From assembly GCF_902153245.2 (NCBI RefSeq), contig NZ_CABFWF030000008.1, positions 62,001-126,000 on the forward strand: DNA of 64,000 nucleotides, written 5' to 3'. A program made the position numbers and the translations under genes. Of this stretch, positions 34,763 to 44,393 are shown piece by piece. This stretch comes from Pseudorhizobium endolithicum. GTDB lineage: Bacteria; Pseudomonadota; Alphaproteobacteria; Rhizobiales; Rhizobiaceae. The notes beneath the pieces are model-generated. The model made no database searches. It saw only the letters and a program-made list of their open reading frames with translations, and had not been told where the DNA came from. Position 1 is the stretch's first letter. Each line of letters starts with the position of its first letter.

Positions 34763-36001
34763 ATGGGCAGACTGGCATTGGCCCTTGCCGGCCTGATCAT
34801 CTTCTCTCCGCTCTGCGCGTTTTCGCAGAACCGGTCCGAGGTGGAAAACCAGTTCCAGCGATGGATCGCCGGCGATCTTGCGGCCGAGGCGAAGAAGAAC
34901 GGCATCTCGGAGCAGACGCTCAATGCGGCTTTCCGCGGCGTGTCGCTCAATTGGGATCTTCCCGATCTCGTTCCTCCCGGCAGCCAGCCGCCCAAGGCCC
35001 AGGACCAGAGTCAGGCCGAGTTCTCCTCACCCGGCGCCTATTTCTCCGAAAAGCGCCTGCAGGGGCTTGCCGCAACCGGGCGAAGCCTGGCTTCCCAACA
35101 CAGCGCCACGCTGAAGAAGATCGAAGCCGCCTATGGCGTGCCGGGAGAGATCGTAGTCGCCATATGGGGCCGCGAATCGGGTTTCGGCCGAGCAAAGCTT
35201 CCGCATCCGGCGGTCGAGGTTCTGGCGACGAAAGCCTTCATGTCCACCCGCAAGGACATGTTCCGCTCCGAACTCATCGCGGCCCTGCACATGATCGAGG
35301 GCGGAGATATCTCCGCCGCGCGAATGATGGGCTCCTGGGCCGGCGCCCTCGGCCAGCCGCAGTTCCTGCCATCCAGCTATCTGAAGTATGCGGTCGATTT
35401 CGATGGCGACGGACACCGTGACATCTGGAATTCCGTGCCGGACAGCCTGGCTTCCATCGCCAACTATCTTTCGAAGGAGGGATGGCAGCGGGACCGGGAC
35501 TGGGGTTTCGAGGTTGCCATTCCCGCAGATGTCAGTTGCGCGCAGGAAGGTCCGGATCTTGCCAAACCCATCTCGGGCTGGGCCCGGTCCGGCATCGAGC
35601 GCATTTCCGGCAGCGCCTTCCCGGCTGAAGAGCTGCAGCGCGACGGCATGATGCTCGTGCCGGCCGGCCGGCACGGGCCCGAATTCATCGTCACCCCGAA
35701 TTTCTACGTCATCAAGGAGTACAACAACTCCGACCTCTATGCGCTCTTCATCGGCAATCTTGCGGACCGGATCGCCTATGGCAGCGGGCCCTTCAAAGCA
35801 GGATGGGGCGATGTCGGAAAGATGCTGCGTTCAGACGTCCTGGCGATGCAGAAGGCGCTCGTTGCTCAAGGCTACGACGTCGGCAAGGTCGATGGGCTTG
35901 CCGGATACAAGACCCGCCGCTCCCTCGGAGACTGGCAGGCCAGGAACGGCTTGCGCCCCACCTGCTTTCCTGATGCCTCGCTCAAGGCAAGGCTCAAATA
36001 G
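34763..36001 (+). CDS. Lytic murein transglycosylase (GH103, MltB-like) with peptidoglycan-binding domain
   Basis: 412 residues. A signal peptide (1-21, ending AFS) is not followed by a lipobox. The lytic transglycosylase domain covers about 30-325, with the catalytic Glu138 in IWGRESGFGR and the motifs MGSWAGALGQPQFLPSSY and YDFDGDG-like VDFDGDGHRDIW. The last 60 residues form a peptidoglycan-binding type 1 domain (DVLAMQKALVAQGYDVGKVDGLAG). It cleaves glycan strands to anhydromuropeptides in the periplasm. It lies 9 bases after recR. Confidence 0.92.
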   Translation: MGRLALALAGLIIFSPLCAFSQNRSEVENQFQRWIAGDLAAEAKKNGISEQTLNAAFRGVSLNWDLPDLVPPGSQPPKAQDQSQAEFSSPGAYFSEKRLQGLAATGRSLASQHSATLKKIEAAYGVPGEIVVAIWGRESGFGRAKLPHPAVEVLATKAFMSTRKDMFRSELIAALHMIEGGDISAARMMGSWAGALGQPQFLPSSYLKYAVDFDGDGHRDIWNSVPDSLASIANYLSKEGWQRDRDWGFEVAIPADVSCAQEGPDLAKPISGWARSGIERISGSAFPAEELQRDGMMLVPAGRHGPEFIVTPNFYVIKEYNNSDLYALFIGNLADRIAYGSGPFKAGWGDVGKMLRSDVLAMQKALVAQGYDVGKVDGLAGYKTRRSLGDWQARNGLRPTCFPDASLKARLK

Positions 36002-36006
36002 CCGGT

Positions 36007-37635
36007 TCAGTGCGGGTCGATGTGCGGCTGATGGAAGACGTCGTCGCGCGTCATGGGGATCGTCTGACGCTCGATCATCCGATGCACGCGAACCTTGTCG
36101 CCGCGGTGAAGAGCGAGGATGCGGTCGGTCGTCTCGGCATCGGCCTGCGTGCGGCGCTGGTTGTGCCGGACATACTCGACCCAGGTGGGCACGTGATAGG
36201 TCTCCGTCCATATCTCGGGATATTGCAGGTCGCGCATCAGCGCCCAATTCCGGGCCCCATCGCGGATGCGGATGCGACGCCGCTCCGCCATCAACGAGAG
36301 AAATTCCGGAAGATCCTGGTCGTCGATCTCGTAATCCACCTGAATGACGATCGGCCCGCTTCGCGGCTGGATCTCCAGGCTGAGGGAGGGTTCCACGAAG
36401 CGGTTGAGCGGGTCGAGATTGAGGGAGCGGAAGTCCGGCATCGGCAGGCGGAGGCCAATGGCAGCCCCACCGAGCATGAGAAGGCTCGAGGCAATGAGGG
36501 CATTGGTGGCTGAAAACTCCTCCGCCCAATAGCCCCAAAGCCAGCTGCCGGCGGCAATGCCGCCGAAGGTCGCCGTCTGGTAGAGTGAGAGAGCCCGCCC
36601 CACAACCCAGCGCGGCGTCGACAGCTGCACCACCGTATTCAGCAGCGAAAGCGTAAGGACCCAACAGATGCCCGCAAGTACGAGGCCGAAGAAGGTCACC
36701 ACGCTGAAAGTGCTCAGGCCGATGATCGATGCGCTCAGGGCAAAACCCGTGAAGCTGGCGCGAACGATCTGCTCGCTCCTCAAGCGCTCCCTGATCCGTG
36801 CATTGAGAAATGCGCCGGCAATGCCGCCGACGCCGAAGGCGCCGAACATGACGCCATAGGTCAGCGGACCTCCCTGCAGGATGTCTCGCGCGACGATGGG
36901 CAGGAGTGCCAGCACCGATCCGGCCGACACGCCGAACAGGAAGCCGCGGAACATCACCTTCTCGAGATTGGGCGACATCGCGACATAGCGGAGACCGGCG
37001 GATATGGCGCTCCCCAGCGTTTCGCGCGGAAGGGGGTTCTTCGGATAGTTCGGCTTCCAGCGAAGCAGCGCGAAGATGAGGGCGAAATAGCTGACGGCAT
37101 TGACAGCGAAGGCCATGGCCGCACCCGCCGCCGCAACGATGATGCCGCCCAGCGCCGGGCCGACGCTTCGCGTGATGTTGAAGCCGGCGCTGTTGAGTGA
37201 AACCGCTTCGGGCAGATCGTCGCGTGGAACGATGTCGCCCACCGAAGCCTGCCAGGAAGGATTGTGCAGCGCCGTCCCGGAGCCGATCACGAAGGTGAAC
37301 ATCAGCAGCAGCCACGGCGTAAGCCAGCCGGCGGATGCGAAAAGCGCCAGCAGGATCGAAGCCGTCAGCATCAGGAACTGCGCCGTCAGCATCACCTTCC
37401 GGCGGTCGAAGCTGTCGGCCAGCGCGCCGGAAACGACCGAGAACAACATGATCGGCAAGGCCGTCGATGCCTGGACGAGCGCCACGAGGTTCTCCGAACT
37501 GGTCAGCGCCGTCATCATCCACGCGGCACCCACCGCCTGGATCAACCCGCCGAGATTGGAGGCCATGCTGGCCAGCCACATGTTGCGGTAGGTCTCGTGA
37601 CGTAAGGGGGCGAACGGTGATCTCGGGTTTGGCAC
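36007..37635 (-). CDS. MFS transporter (DHA3/MFS_3 family) with C-terminal alpha/beta domain
   Basis: About 542 residues. Twelve membrane segments fill residues 15-410; ADSFDRRKVML is the MFS motif A between helices 2 and 3. A soluble domain of about 130 residues follows (SGPIVIQVDYEIDDQDLPEFL ... EIWTETYHVPTWVEYVRHNQRRT) and resembles the ferredoxin-like dimeric fold often fused in this family. Members export siderophores or drugs. The GTG of VPNPRSPFAPL is taken as start; the frame stays open to an ATG at 37728, but those residues look non-coding. Confidence 0.85.
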   Translation of the reverse strand: MPNPRSPFAPLRHETYRNMWLASMASNLGGLIQAVGAAWMMTALTSSENLVALVQASTALPIMLFSVVSGALADSFDRRKVMLTAQFLMLTASILLALFASAGWLTPWLLLMFTFVIGSGTALHNPSWQASVGDIVPRDDLPEAVSLNSAGFNITRSVGPALGGIIVAAAGAAMAFAVNAVSYFALIFALLRWKPNYPKNPLPRETLGSAISAGLRYVAMSPNLEKVMFRGFLFGVSAGSVLALLPIVARDILQGGPLTYGVMFGAFGVGGIAGAFLNARIRERLRSEQIVRASFTGFALSASIIGLSTFSVVTFFGLVLAGICWVLTLSLLNTVVQLSTPRWVVGRALSLYQTATFGGIAAGSWLWGYWAEEFSATNALIASSLLMLGGAAIGLRLPMPDFRSLNLDPLNRFVEPSLSLEIQPRSGPIVIQVDYEIDDQDLPEFLSLMAERRRIRIRDGARNWALMRDLQYPEIWTETYHVPTWVEYVRHNQRRTQADAETTDRILALHRGDKVRVHRMIERQTIPMTRDDVFHQPHIDPH

Positions 37636-37721
37636 GCGAATTCCAACTCGTCTGCAGGCGATGGGCGGAAAGTATAGGACAGGCAGCGCCGGAAGCCAGT
37701 CCGAAGCGTTCTGGTGCCGCC

Positions 37722-37750
37722 CTTGCAAAAGACCTCCGTAGCGCGTATAT
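37722..37750 (+). promoter_or_regulatory. Strong promoter ahead of rimP-nusA-infB
   Basis: CTTGCA (37722-37727), a 17-base spacer and GTATAT (37745-37750) match the rhizobial RpoD consensus. The expected start of transcription is near 37757, only about 20 bases before a terminator hairpin. Confidence 0.7.
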
Positions 37751-37777
37751 GCGGGTCATATTCTTGATCGTTTGATG

Positions 37778-37812
37778 AAGAGTGGGGCCTGACCGGGACC
37801 CGCTCTTTTTTG
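37778..37812 (+). terminator. Leader terminator (candidate attenuator) before rimP
   Basis: AAGAGTGGG pairs with CCCGCTCTT (one G-U pair) with a 12-base loop, then TTTTTT. No gene ends before it on this strand, so it lies in the leader of the rimP-nusA operon. Termination here would release a short RNA of about 55 nt. Confidence 0.75.
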
Positions 37813-37854
37813 TTAGGCGATCGGGACAGACCACAAGCTCCTAGGAGCAACGGA

Positions 37855-38460
37855 ATGTCGGAACAGCCAATGTCGCAGACGGAACACGAGCCCCGCATCC
37901 TCATCGAGACGGGTCTCGACCTCAGAATTGCGGAAATCATCGAGCCGGTGCTCGTCGGCATGGGCTACAGGCTCGTGCGCGTCCGGATGATGAACCAGAA
38001 CGGCCTCACGCTGCAGGTCATGGCCGAGCGGAACGACGGCACTATGACCGTCGAGGACTGCGAGAAGCTCTCCATGGCGATTTCGCCTGTTCTCGATGTG
38101 GAAGATCCGATAGACAAGGCTTATCATCTCGAGCTGTCATCCCCTGGGATCGACAGGCCGTTGGTCCGCAAGTCCGACTTTTCGCATTGGCAGGGTCATG
38201 TGGTAAAGTGCGAGACGTCGATCATGGTCGACAACCGCAAGCGGTTCCGCGGCAAGATCGTCGAGACGAACGACGAAGGCTTCACGATCGAGCGCGACCA
38301 GGTGGCCTATGGCGAAGCACCGAGCGTCACCATCCCGTTCACGGCGCTCTCGGAAGCCAAGCTGATCCTGACGGACGATCTGATCCGCGACGCGCTTCGC
38401 GCCGACAAGCTGGCAAAGGCGCAGGCCGCCAACCAGAACGGCGAAGGCGACGACGAGTAA
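37855..38460 (+). CDS. rimP: Ribosome maturation factor RimP
   Basis: 201-residue factor needed for 30S subunit maturation. The N-terminal domain contains [14 protein letters not shown] and [32 protein letters not shown] marks the end of it, followed by an SH3-like domain. AGGAG precedes the ATG of MSEQPMSQ at ideal distance. It is the first gene of rimP-nusA-ylxR-infB. Confidence 0.94.
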   Translation: MSEQPMSQTEHEPRILIETGLDLRIAEIIEPVLVGMGYRLVRVRMMNQNGLTLQVMAERNDGTMTVEDCEKLSMAISPVLDVEDPIDKAYHLELSSPGIDRPLVRKSDFSHWQGHVVKCETSIMVDNRKRFRGKIVETNDEGFTIERDQVAYGEAPSVTIPFTALSEAKLILTDDLIRDALRADKLAKAQAANQNGEGDDE

Positions 38461-38516
38461 CAACCGAATAACCGGCCGACGCGCCGCGAACCTTTGACTG
38501 ACGGAGACCAACGACA

Positions 38517-40124
38517 ATGGCAGTGAGTGCAAACCGGCTCGAGCTTCTGCAGATTGCGGATGCAGTGGCACGTGAAAAGGTCATCGACCGCGAGATCGTG
38601 CTGGCCGCAATGGCCGATGCCATCCAGAAGGCAGCGCGCTCCCGCTACGGCTCGGAAACCAACATTCGTGCCGACATCAACTCCAAGACCGGCGAAATCC
38701 GCCTGCAGCGCCTCCTCGAAGTGGTCGAGCAGGCCGAGGACTACGGCACGCAGATCCCCCTCGAGCTGGCACGCGACCGCAATCCCGACGCCAAGATCGG
38801 CGACTTCATCGCCGACCCGCTGCCGCCGATGGACTTCGGCCGCATCGCCGCCCAGTCCGCCAAGCAGGTCATCGTCCAGAAGGTTCGCGAAGCAGAGCGC
38901 GATCGCCAGTACGAGGAATTCAAGGATCGCGTCGGCGAGATCGTCAACGGCACCGTAAAGCGCGTCGAATACGGCAATGTCATCGTCGACCTCGGCCGTG
39001 GCGAGGGCATCATCCGCCGCGACGAGATGATCCCGCGCGAGACCATGCGCTACGGTGACCGCGTCCGCGCCTATGTCTACGACGTCCGCCGCGAGCAGCG
39101 CGGCCCGCAGATCTTCCTGTCGCGCACCCATCCGCAGTTCATGGTGAAGCTCTTCACCATGGAAGTTCCGGAAATCTACGACGGCATCATCGAGATCAAG
39201 TCGGTCGCGCGCGATCCGGGTTCGCGTGCCAAGATCGCGGTGATTTCCAACGATTCCTCCATCGATCCTGTCGGCGCCTGCGTCGGTATGCGCGGCTCCC
39301 GCGTCCAGGCGGTCGTAGGCGAACTGCAGGGCGAGAAGATCGACATCATTCCGTGGTCGAACGATCCGGCGTCCTTCATCGTCAACGCGCTTCAGCCGGC
39401 CGAAGTGGCAAAGGTCGTTCTCGACGAGGATGCGGAGCGCATCGAGGTCGTGGTTCCGGACGAGCAGCTTTCGCTCGCCATCGGCCGCCGCGGGCAGAAC
39501 GTGCGCCTGGCATCGCAGCTGACCGGCTGGGACATCGACATCCTGACCGAGCAGGAAGAATCCGAACGCCGCCAGAAGGAATTCAACGAGCGCACCCAGC
39601 TCTTCATGGATGCCCTCGACGTCGACGAGATGGTCGGCCAGGTTCTTGCCTCGGAGGGCTTCGCCGCCGTCGAGGAACTGGCTTACGTGGATGTGGAGGA
39701 AATCTCCTCCATCGAAGGATTCGACGAGGATACCGCCCAGGAGATCCAGACCCGGGCCCGCGAATATCTCGAAAAGATCGAGGCCGAGATGGACGCCAAG
39801 CGCAAGGAGCTCGGTGTCCAGGACGAGCTGCGCCAGATCGACGGCCTGAACGGCCAGATGCTGGTTGCCCTCGGCGAAGACGGGATCAAGACGGTCGAGG
39901 ACTTTGCCGGCTGCGCTGCGGACGATCTCGTCGGCTGGAGCGAACGCAAGGACGGCGAGACGAAGAAGTTCGAGGGCCTGTTCTCGAAGTTCGATGTTTC
40001 CCGCGCCGAAGCCGAGAACATGATCGTTCAGGCCCGCCTCTTGGCAGGCTGGATCACCGAGGACGATCTGGCTGCCGAGCAGGACGTAGAGGGTGAAGAG
40101 GCAGAAGCCGTCGCTGAAGAATGA
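38517..40124 (+). CDS. nusA: Transcription termination/antitermination protein NusA
   Basis: 535 residues: an N-terminal RNA polymerase-binding domain (1-125), an S1 domain (about 135-200, [18 protein letters not shown]), two KH domains (about 230-350, with [18 protein letters not shown] and [14 protein letters not shown]), and two C-terminal acidic repeats. NusA modulates pausing, intrinsic termination and antitermination. Its stop overlaps the start of the next gene. Confidence 0.97.
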   Translation: MAVSANRLELLQIADAVAREKVIDREIVLAAMADAIQKAARSRYGSETNIRADINSKTGEIRLQRLLEVVEQAEDYGTQIPLELARDRNPDAKIGDFIADPLPPMDFGRIAAQSAKQVIVQKVREAERDRQYEEFKDRVGEIVNGTVKRVEYGNVIVDLGRGEGIIRRDEMIPRETMRYGDRVRAYVYDVRREQRGPQIFLSRTHPQFMVKLFTMEVPEIYDGIIEIKSVARDPGSRAKIAVISNDSSIDPVGACVGMRGSRVQAVVGELQGEKIDIIPWSNDPASFIVNALQPAEVAKVVLDEDAERIEVVVPDEQLSLAIGRRGQNVRLASQLTGWDIDILTEQEESERRQKEFNERTQLFMDALDVDEMVGQVLASEGFAAVEELAYVDVEEISSIEGFDEDTAQEIQTRAREYLEKIEAEMDAKRKELGVQDELRQIDGLNGQMLVALGEDGIKTVEDFAGCAADDLVGWSERKDGETKKFEGLFSKFDVSRAEAENMIVQARLLAGWITEDDLAAEQDVEGEEAEAVAEE

Positions 40125-40804
40125 TGACGGAAGGTGCTGGGCAGGAAGCGGATGACGATGCGGAGCTGGTTGTGAACGACCGCACCTGCATCGTCACGCG
40201 AAACACTGCGGAGCCAGGAACGCTGCTGCGGTTCGTCGCCGGCCCCGACGGGAAGGTGGTACCGGACCTGAAGCGGCAGCTTCCGGGTCGGGGCTGCTGG
40301 GTGACGCCGGAGCGGGCGCTTGTGGACCGGGCGGTCCAGCGGAGGCTTTTTGCCCGCGCCTTGAAGCGGGAGGTCACGGTGGCGCCGGATCTTGGCGCCC
40401 TGGTGGACCGGCTGCTGGCAGCCGACCTCATCGGCATGATGAACATGGCGCGCAAGGCGGGCCAGTTTATCACCGGCGCCATGAAGGTGGATGCCGCCGT
40501 GCGTTCGGGTGCTGCCGTGGCGGTATTCCATGCGACCGACGCGGCGGCCGACGGCGTCAGGAAGATCGACCAGGCCAGAAAGGCCTGGAAACTCGGCACC
40601 GATGCCGAAGACGACATCCCGTCTTTTTCGCTCTTCACCGGCGCGGAAATGGACGAACTGTTAGGCCAGAATGCTTTTATCCACGCCGCGGCGCTTGCCG
40701 GACAGGCGGGTGAGGGTGTAGTGAAGCGCGCAACCATGCTCGAAAAGTACCGCGGTGCCGGTCAATCGGGAGCAGGTGGCGGCGCCAGCCGGCCACAGAC
40801 ATGA
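40121..40804 (+). CDS. YlxR (DUF448) and L7Ae-like fusion RNA-binding protein
   Basis: 227 residues. The first half is a YlxR domain (RTCIVTRNTAEPGTLLRFV, then GRGCWVTPERALVDRAV, about residues 20-85). The second half is an L7Ae/L30e-like domain (IGMMNMARKAGQFITGAMKVDAAV, about 107-190). In Firmicutes these are two separate genes, ylxR and ylxQ; alpha-proteobacteria carry them fused. YlxR binds RNase P RNA in some bacteria; the function here is unproved. Tandem ATG codons overlap the nusA stop. Confidence 0.9.
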   Translation: MMTEGAGQEADDDAELVVNDRTCIVTRNTAEPGTLLRFVAGPDGKVVPDLKRQLPGRGCWVTPERALVDRAVQRRLFARALKREVTVAPDLGALVDRLLAADLIGMMNMARKAGQFITGAMKVDAAVRSGAAVAVFHATDAAADGVRKIDQARKAWKLGTDAEDDIPSFSLFTGAEMDELLGQNAFIHAAALAGQAGEGVVKRATMLEKYRGAGQSGAGGGASRPQT

Positions 40805-40905
40805 CGCGGTCACCGGCAGCAGCCGGCCGCCGCACCGAGAGACATGCATTGATAGACGAGGTCTGATGTACGCCATCCGTCCTCGTTTGAAGGAACAGGA
40901 ACGGA

Positions 40906-43554
40906 ATGACCGACAACAAAGACGACAAGACGCTTGGGGTTAAGAAGACCCTCACCCTGAAGCCTTCGGGAGTGAGCCAGGGCACAGTGCGCCAGGACAT
41001 GGGCCGTGGCCGCACCAAGGCGGTCGTGGTCGAGACCCGCAAGCGCCGTCCGATCCGTCCCGAGGATGACAAACCGACATTCACGGCACCGGCTCCAGCA
41101 GCAACACGCGCTCCCGATCCGGCCGCGCCGGCTCCGCGCCAGCCGCAGGCATCGGCTCCCCGCGTCCATCAGCCCCAGGCTCAGCGCCCGGCCGCTCCCG
41201 CCCCGCAGACCCGCCAGCCGGAGAGACCGCGCGGCGCGGTCCTGCATGACCTGTCCGCGGGCGAGATGGAAGCACGCCGCCGCGCCCTGATGGAAGCGCA
41301 GGCCCGCGAAGTCGTTGAAGCCAAGCAGCGCGCCGAGGAAGAAGCCCGCCGCAAGGCCGAGGAAGAGCGTCGCCGCATCGAGGAAGCCGCCGAGGCTGCT
41401 CGTCGCGCCGCAGAGCCGGCTCCGGAACCGGCCGAAGAGCCGCCGGCACCCGCACCGGCTGCAGCACCGGCTGCCGAGCGTCCAGCCGTCGCTCGCCCGC
41501 AGCCCGCCGCGCCGTCTCAACCCGTTGTCGGCCGCCGTCGCGCAGGAGATGATGAGGACGACGACCGCGGTCCGCCCCGTGGTGTTCCCGCCCGTGGCCG
41601 CGTTGCGGCTCCGGCGCCCGCCAAGGTACCCGCTCGTCCGAAGACCGAAGACGAACGCCGCCGCGGCAAACTGACCGTCACCACCGTCAGCACGGATGAC
41701 GAAGGCGGCACCGCCCGCGGCCGTTCGATGGCTGCCATGCGCCGCCGGCAGGAGAAATTCCGCCGCAGCCAGATGCAGGAGCCTCGCGAGAAGGTCATGC
41801 GCGAAGTAACGCTGCCGGAAACGATCACCATCCAGGAACTCTCGCAGCGCATGTCCGAGCGCGCGGTGGACGTCATCAAGTTCCTGATGAAGGAAGGCCA
41901 GATGATGAAGCCGGGCGACGTCATCGACGCCGACCTTGCCGAGCTCATCGCGGTGGAATTCGGCCACACGGTCAAGCGGGTCTCTGAATCGGACGTCGAA
42001 GAGGGTATCTTCGACGTAGCCGATGACGATGGCGAAATGCTGCCGCGTCCGCCGGTCGTCACCATCATGGGCCACGTCGACCACGGCAAGACCTCGCTGC
42101 TCGACGCCATCCGCCACGCGAACGTGGTCGCCGGGGAAGCCGGCGGCATCACCCAGCATATCGGCGCCTACCAGGTGGAGCAGAACGGTCAGAAGATCAC
42201 CTTCATCGACACCCCCGGTCACGCGGCATTCACCGCCATGCGTGCCCGGGGCGCGCAGGCGACGGACATCGCGATCCTCGTGGTCGCTGCCGACGACAGC
42301 GTGATGCCGCAGACGGTCGAGTCCATCAACCACGCCAAGGCGGCCGGCGTGCCGATCATCGTGGCGATCAACAAGATCGACAAGCCGACGGCCAACCCGC
42401 AGAAGGTCCGCACCGAGCTCCTGCAGCACGAAGTCTTCGTGGAAAGCATGGGCGGTGAGGTGCTCGATGTCGAGGTCTCGGCGAAGAACCAGACCAATCT
42501 CGACAAGCTGCTGGAAGCCATCCTGCTGCAGGCCGAAATCCTCGACCTCAAGGCCAATCCGAACCGGACGGCCGAAGGCACCGTGATCGAAGCCCAGCTG
42601 GATCGTGGACGCGGCGCGGTGGCGACCGTCCTGGTGCAGAAGGGAACGCTCAAGCCGGGCCAGATCCTCGTCGCAGGGGACCAGTGGGGCCGTGTTCGCG
42701 CCCTCGTCAACGACAAGGGCGAGCACGTCAAGGAAGCCGGACCGGCCATGCCGGTCGAGGTCCTGGGGCTTTCCGGCACTCCGGCAGCCGGCGACAAGTT
42801 CGCCGTGGTCGAAAACGAAGGCCGCGCCCGCGAGATTTCCGAATACCGCCAGCGTCTCGCCCGCGACAAGGCCGCCGCCCGCCAGTCGGGTTCGCGCGGC
42901 TCTCTCGAGCAGATGATGTCGCAGTTGCAGACGTCCGGCCTGAAGGAGTTCCCGCTCGTCATCAAGGGCGACGTGCAGGGCTCGATCGAAGCTATCGCAG
43001 GCGCACTGGAGAAGCTCGGAACGGACGAAGTCCGTGCCCGCATCGTCCATTCAGGCGCCGGCGGGATCACGGAGTCGGATATCTCGCTCGCCGAGGCGTC
43101 CAATGCCGCGATCATCGGCTTCAACGTCCGTGCGAACGCACAGGCCCGCCAGTTCGCCGAACGCTCCGGCATCGAGATCCGCTACTACAACATCATCTAC
43201 GACCTGGTGGATGACGTGAAGGCAGCAATGTCGGGCCTGCTGTCGCCGGAGCGCCGCGAGACCTTCCTCGGCAATGCCGAAATCCTGGAGGTGTTCAACA
43301 TCACCAAGGTCGGCAAGGTCGCGGGCTGCCGCGTCACCGAAGGCAAGGTCGAGCGCGGTGCGGGCGTCCGCCTCGTGCGCGACAACGTCGTCATCCACGA
43401 AGGCAAGCTCAAGACGCTCAAGCGCTTCAAGGACGAAGTCTCGGAAGTGCCGGTCGGCCAGGAATGCGGCATGGCCTTCGAGAACTACGAAGACATCCGC
43501 GCCGGCGATGTCATCGAGTGCTTCCGCGTGGAGCACGTCACCCGGACGCTGTAA
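40906..43554 (+). CDS. infB: Translation initiation factor IF-2
   Basis: 882 residues. A long N-terminal extension (1-300) is rich in Pro, Ala and then Glu/Arg (coiled-coil stretch [19 protein letters not shown]). The GTPase has G1 GHVDHGKT at 388-395, DTPGHAAF as G3 and NKIDK as G4. Domains II-IV complete the C-terminus. IF-2 brings fMet-tRNA to the 30S subunit. A terminator follows 20 bases after the stop, so the operon ends here. Confidence 0.97.
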   Translation: MTDNKDDKTLGVKKTLTLKPSGVSQGTVRQDMGRGRTKAVVVETRKRRPIRPEDDKPTFTAPAPAATRAPDPAAPAPRQPQASAPRVHQPQAQRPAAPAPQTRQPERPRGAVLHDLSAGEMEARRRALMEAQAREVVEAKQRAEEEARRKAEEERRRIEEAAEAARRAAEPAPEPAEEPPAPAPAAAPAAERPAVARPQPAAPSQPVVGRRRAGDDEDDDRGPPRGVPARGRVAAPAPAKVPARPKTEDERRRGKLTVTTVSTDDEGGTARGRSMAAMRRRQEKFRRSQMQEPREKVMREVTLPETITIQELSQRMSERAVDVIKFLMKEGQMMKPGDVIDADLAELIAVEFGHTVKRVSESDVEEGIFDVADDDGEMLPRPPVVTIMGHVDHGKTSLLDAIRHANVVAGEAGGITQHIGAYQVEQNGQKITFIDTPGHAAFTAMRARGAQATDIAILVVAADDSVMPQTVESINHAKAAGVPIIVAINKIDKPTANPQKVRTELLQHEVFVESMGGEVLDVEVSAKNQTNLDKLLEAILLQAEILDLKANPNRTAEGTVIEAQLDRGRGAVATVLVQKGTLKPGQILVAGDQWGRVRALVNDKGEHVKEAGPAMPVEVLGLSGTPAAGDKFAVVENEGRAREISEYRQRLARDKAAARQSGSRGSLEQMMSQLQTSGLKEFPLVIKGDVQGSIEAIAGALEKLGTDEVRARIVHSGAGGITESDISLAEASNAAIIGFNVRANAQARQFAERSGIEIRYYNIIYDLVDDVKAAMSGLLSPERRETFLGNAEILEVFNITKVGKVAGCRVTEGKVERGAGVRLVRDNVVIHEGKLKTLKRFKDEVSEVPVGQECGMAFENYEDIRAGDVIECFRVEHVTRTL

Positions 43555-43574
43555 GCGACGGTACCCACAACAAG

Positions 43575-43607
43575 AGCCGCTGGAGAGAAATTTCCGGCGG
43601 CTTTTTC
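43575..43607 (+). terminator. Terminator of the rimP-nusA-infB operon
   Basis: AGCCGCTGG pairs with CCGGCGGCT (one G-U pair), with a 10-base loop, and is followed by TTTTTCTT. Confidence 0.85.
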
Positions 43608-43631
43608 TTGTCACACGAGGAGGAGCGAGAC

Positions 43632-44393
43632 GTGACCATTTCATTCGACCTGACAGGCAGGACCGCCATCGTCACCGGCGCCAATACCGGCCTGGGGCAG
43701 GCAATCGCCGTAGCGCTTGCCGGCGCCGGTGCCGATATCGCGCTCGTCGGGCGCTCATCCATGGCCGAAACGGAAGCGGCCATCATGGCGGGCGGGCGGG
43801 GCAAGTGCCGCTTCATCAAGGCCGATCTTTCCACCATCGAACCGGTAAAGGATGTCATCGACCAGACCCTCGCCTGGTCGGGACGCGCCGACATCCTCGT
43901 CAACAATGCCGGCATCATCCGCCGGGCAGACGCCGTGGATTTCACGGAAGCGGATTGGGACGACGTGATGGATGTCAACCTGAAGAGCGTGTTCTTCCTG
44001 AGCCAGGCTTTCGCCCGTCACGTGATCGCTCAGGGGCAGCCCGGCAAGATCATCAATATCGCCTCGCTCCTCTCCTTCCAGGGCGGCATCCGCATCCCCT
44101 CCTATACCGCCTCCAAGAGCGGGCTCGCCGGGCTGACGCGCCTTCTTGCCTGTGAATGGGCCGGCAAGGGCATCAACGTCAACGCCATCGCGCCGGGCTA
44201 CTTCGAGACCAACAATACGGAAGCGCTGCGGAACGACCCGGACCGCAATGCGGCGATCCTCGGCCGCATCCCCGCCGGTCACTGGGGCAGGCCGGATGAA
44301 CTGGGCGGCGCCGCGGTCTTCCTGGCCTCCGCCGCCTCCGATTATGTTCATGGCATCGTCCTGCCGGTCGACGGCGGCTGGCTCGCCCGCTGA
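43632..44393 (+). CDS. kduD: 2-dehydro-3-deoxy-D-gluconate 5-dehydrogenase (KduD-like SDR)
   Basis: 253-residue short-chain dehydrogenase, the same length as E. coli KduD, with the cofactor motif TGANTGLG at 15-22, NNAG near residue 90 and the active-site Tyr158/Lys162 (YTASK). KduD works in pectin/uronate breakdown after KduI, but no kduI or pectin genes are near, so the substrate is uncertain. It starts with GTG behind a very strong AGGAGGAG. It follows the infB terminator and abuts the convergent hutF. Confidence 0.8.
   Translation: MTISFDLTGRTAIVTGANTGLGQAIAVALAGAGADIALVGRSSMAETEAAIMAGGRGKCRFIKADLSTIEPVKDVIDQTLAWSGRADILVNNAGIIRRADAVDFTEADWDDVMDVNLKSVFFLSQAFARHVIAQGQPGKIINIASLLSFQGGIRIPSYTASKSGLAGLTRLLACEWAGKGINVNAIAPGYFETNNTEALRNDPDRNAAILGRIPAGHWGRPDELGGAAVFLASAASDYVHGIVLPVDGGWLAR

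Noticed and set aside
40810..43050. Open frame of 746 codons opposite infB
   Set aside because: The whole frame lies antisense to IF-2; repetitive sequence reflects the Pro/Ala/Glu-rich IF-2 N-terminus.
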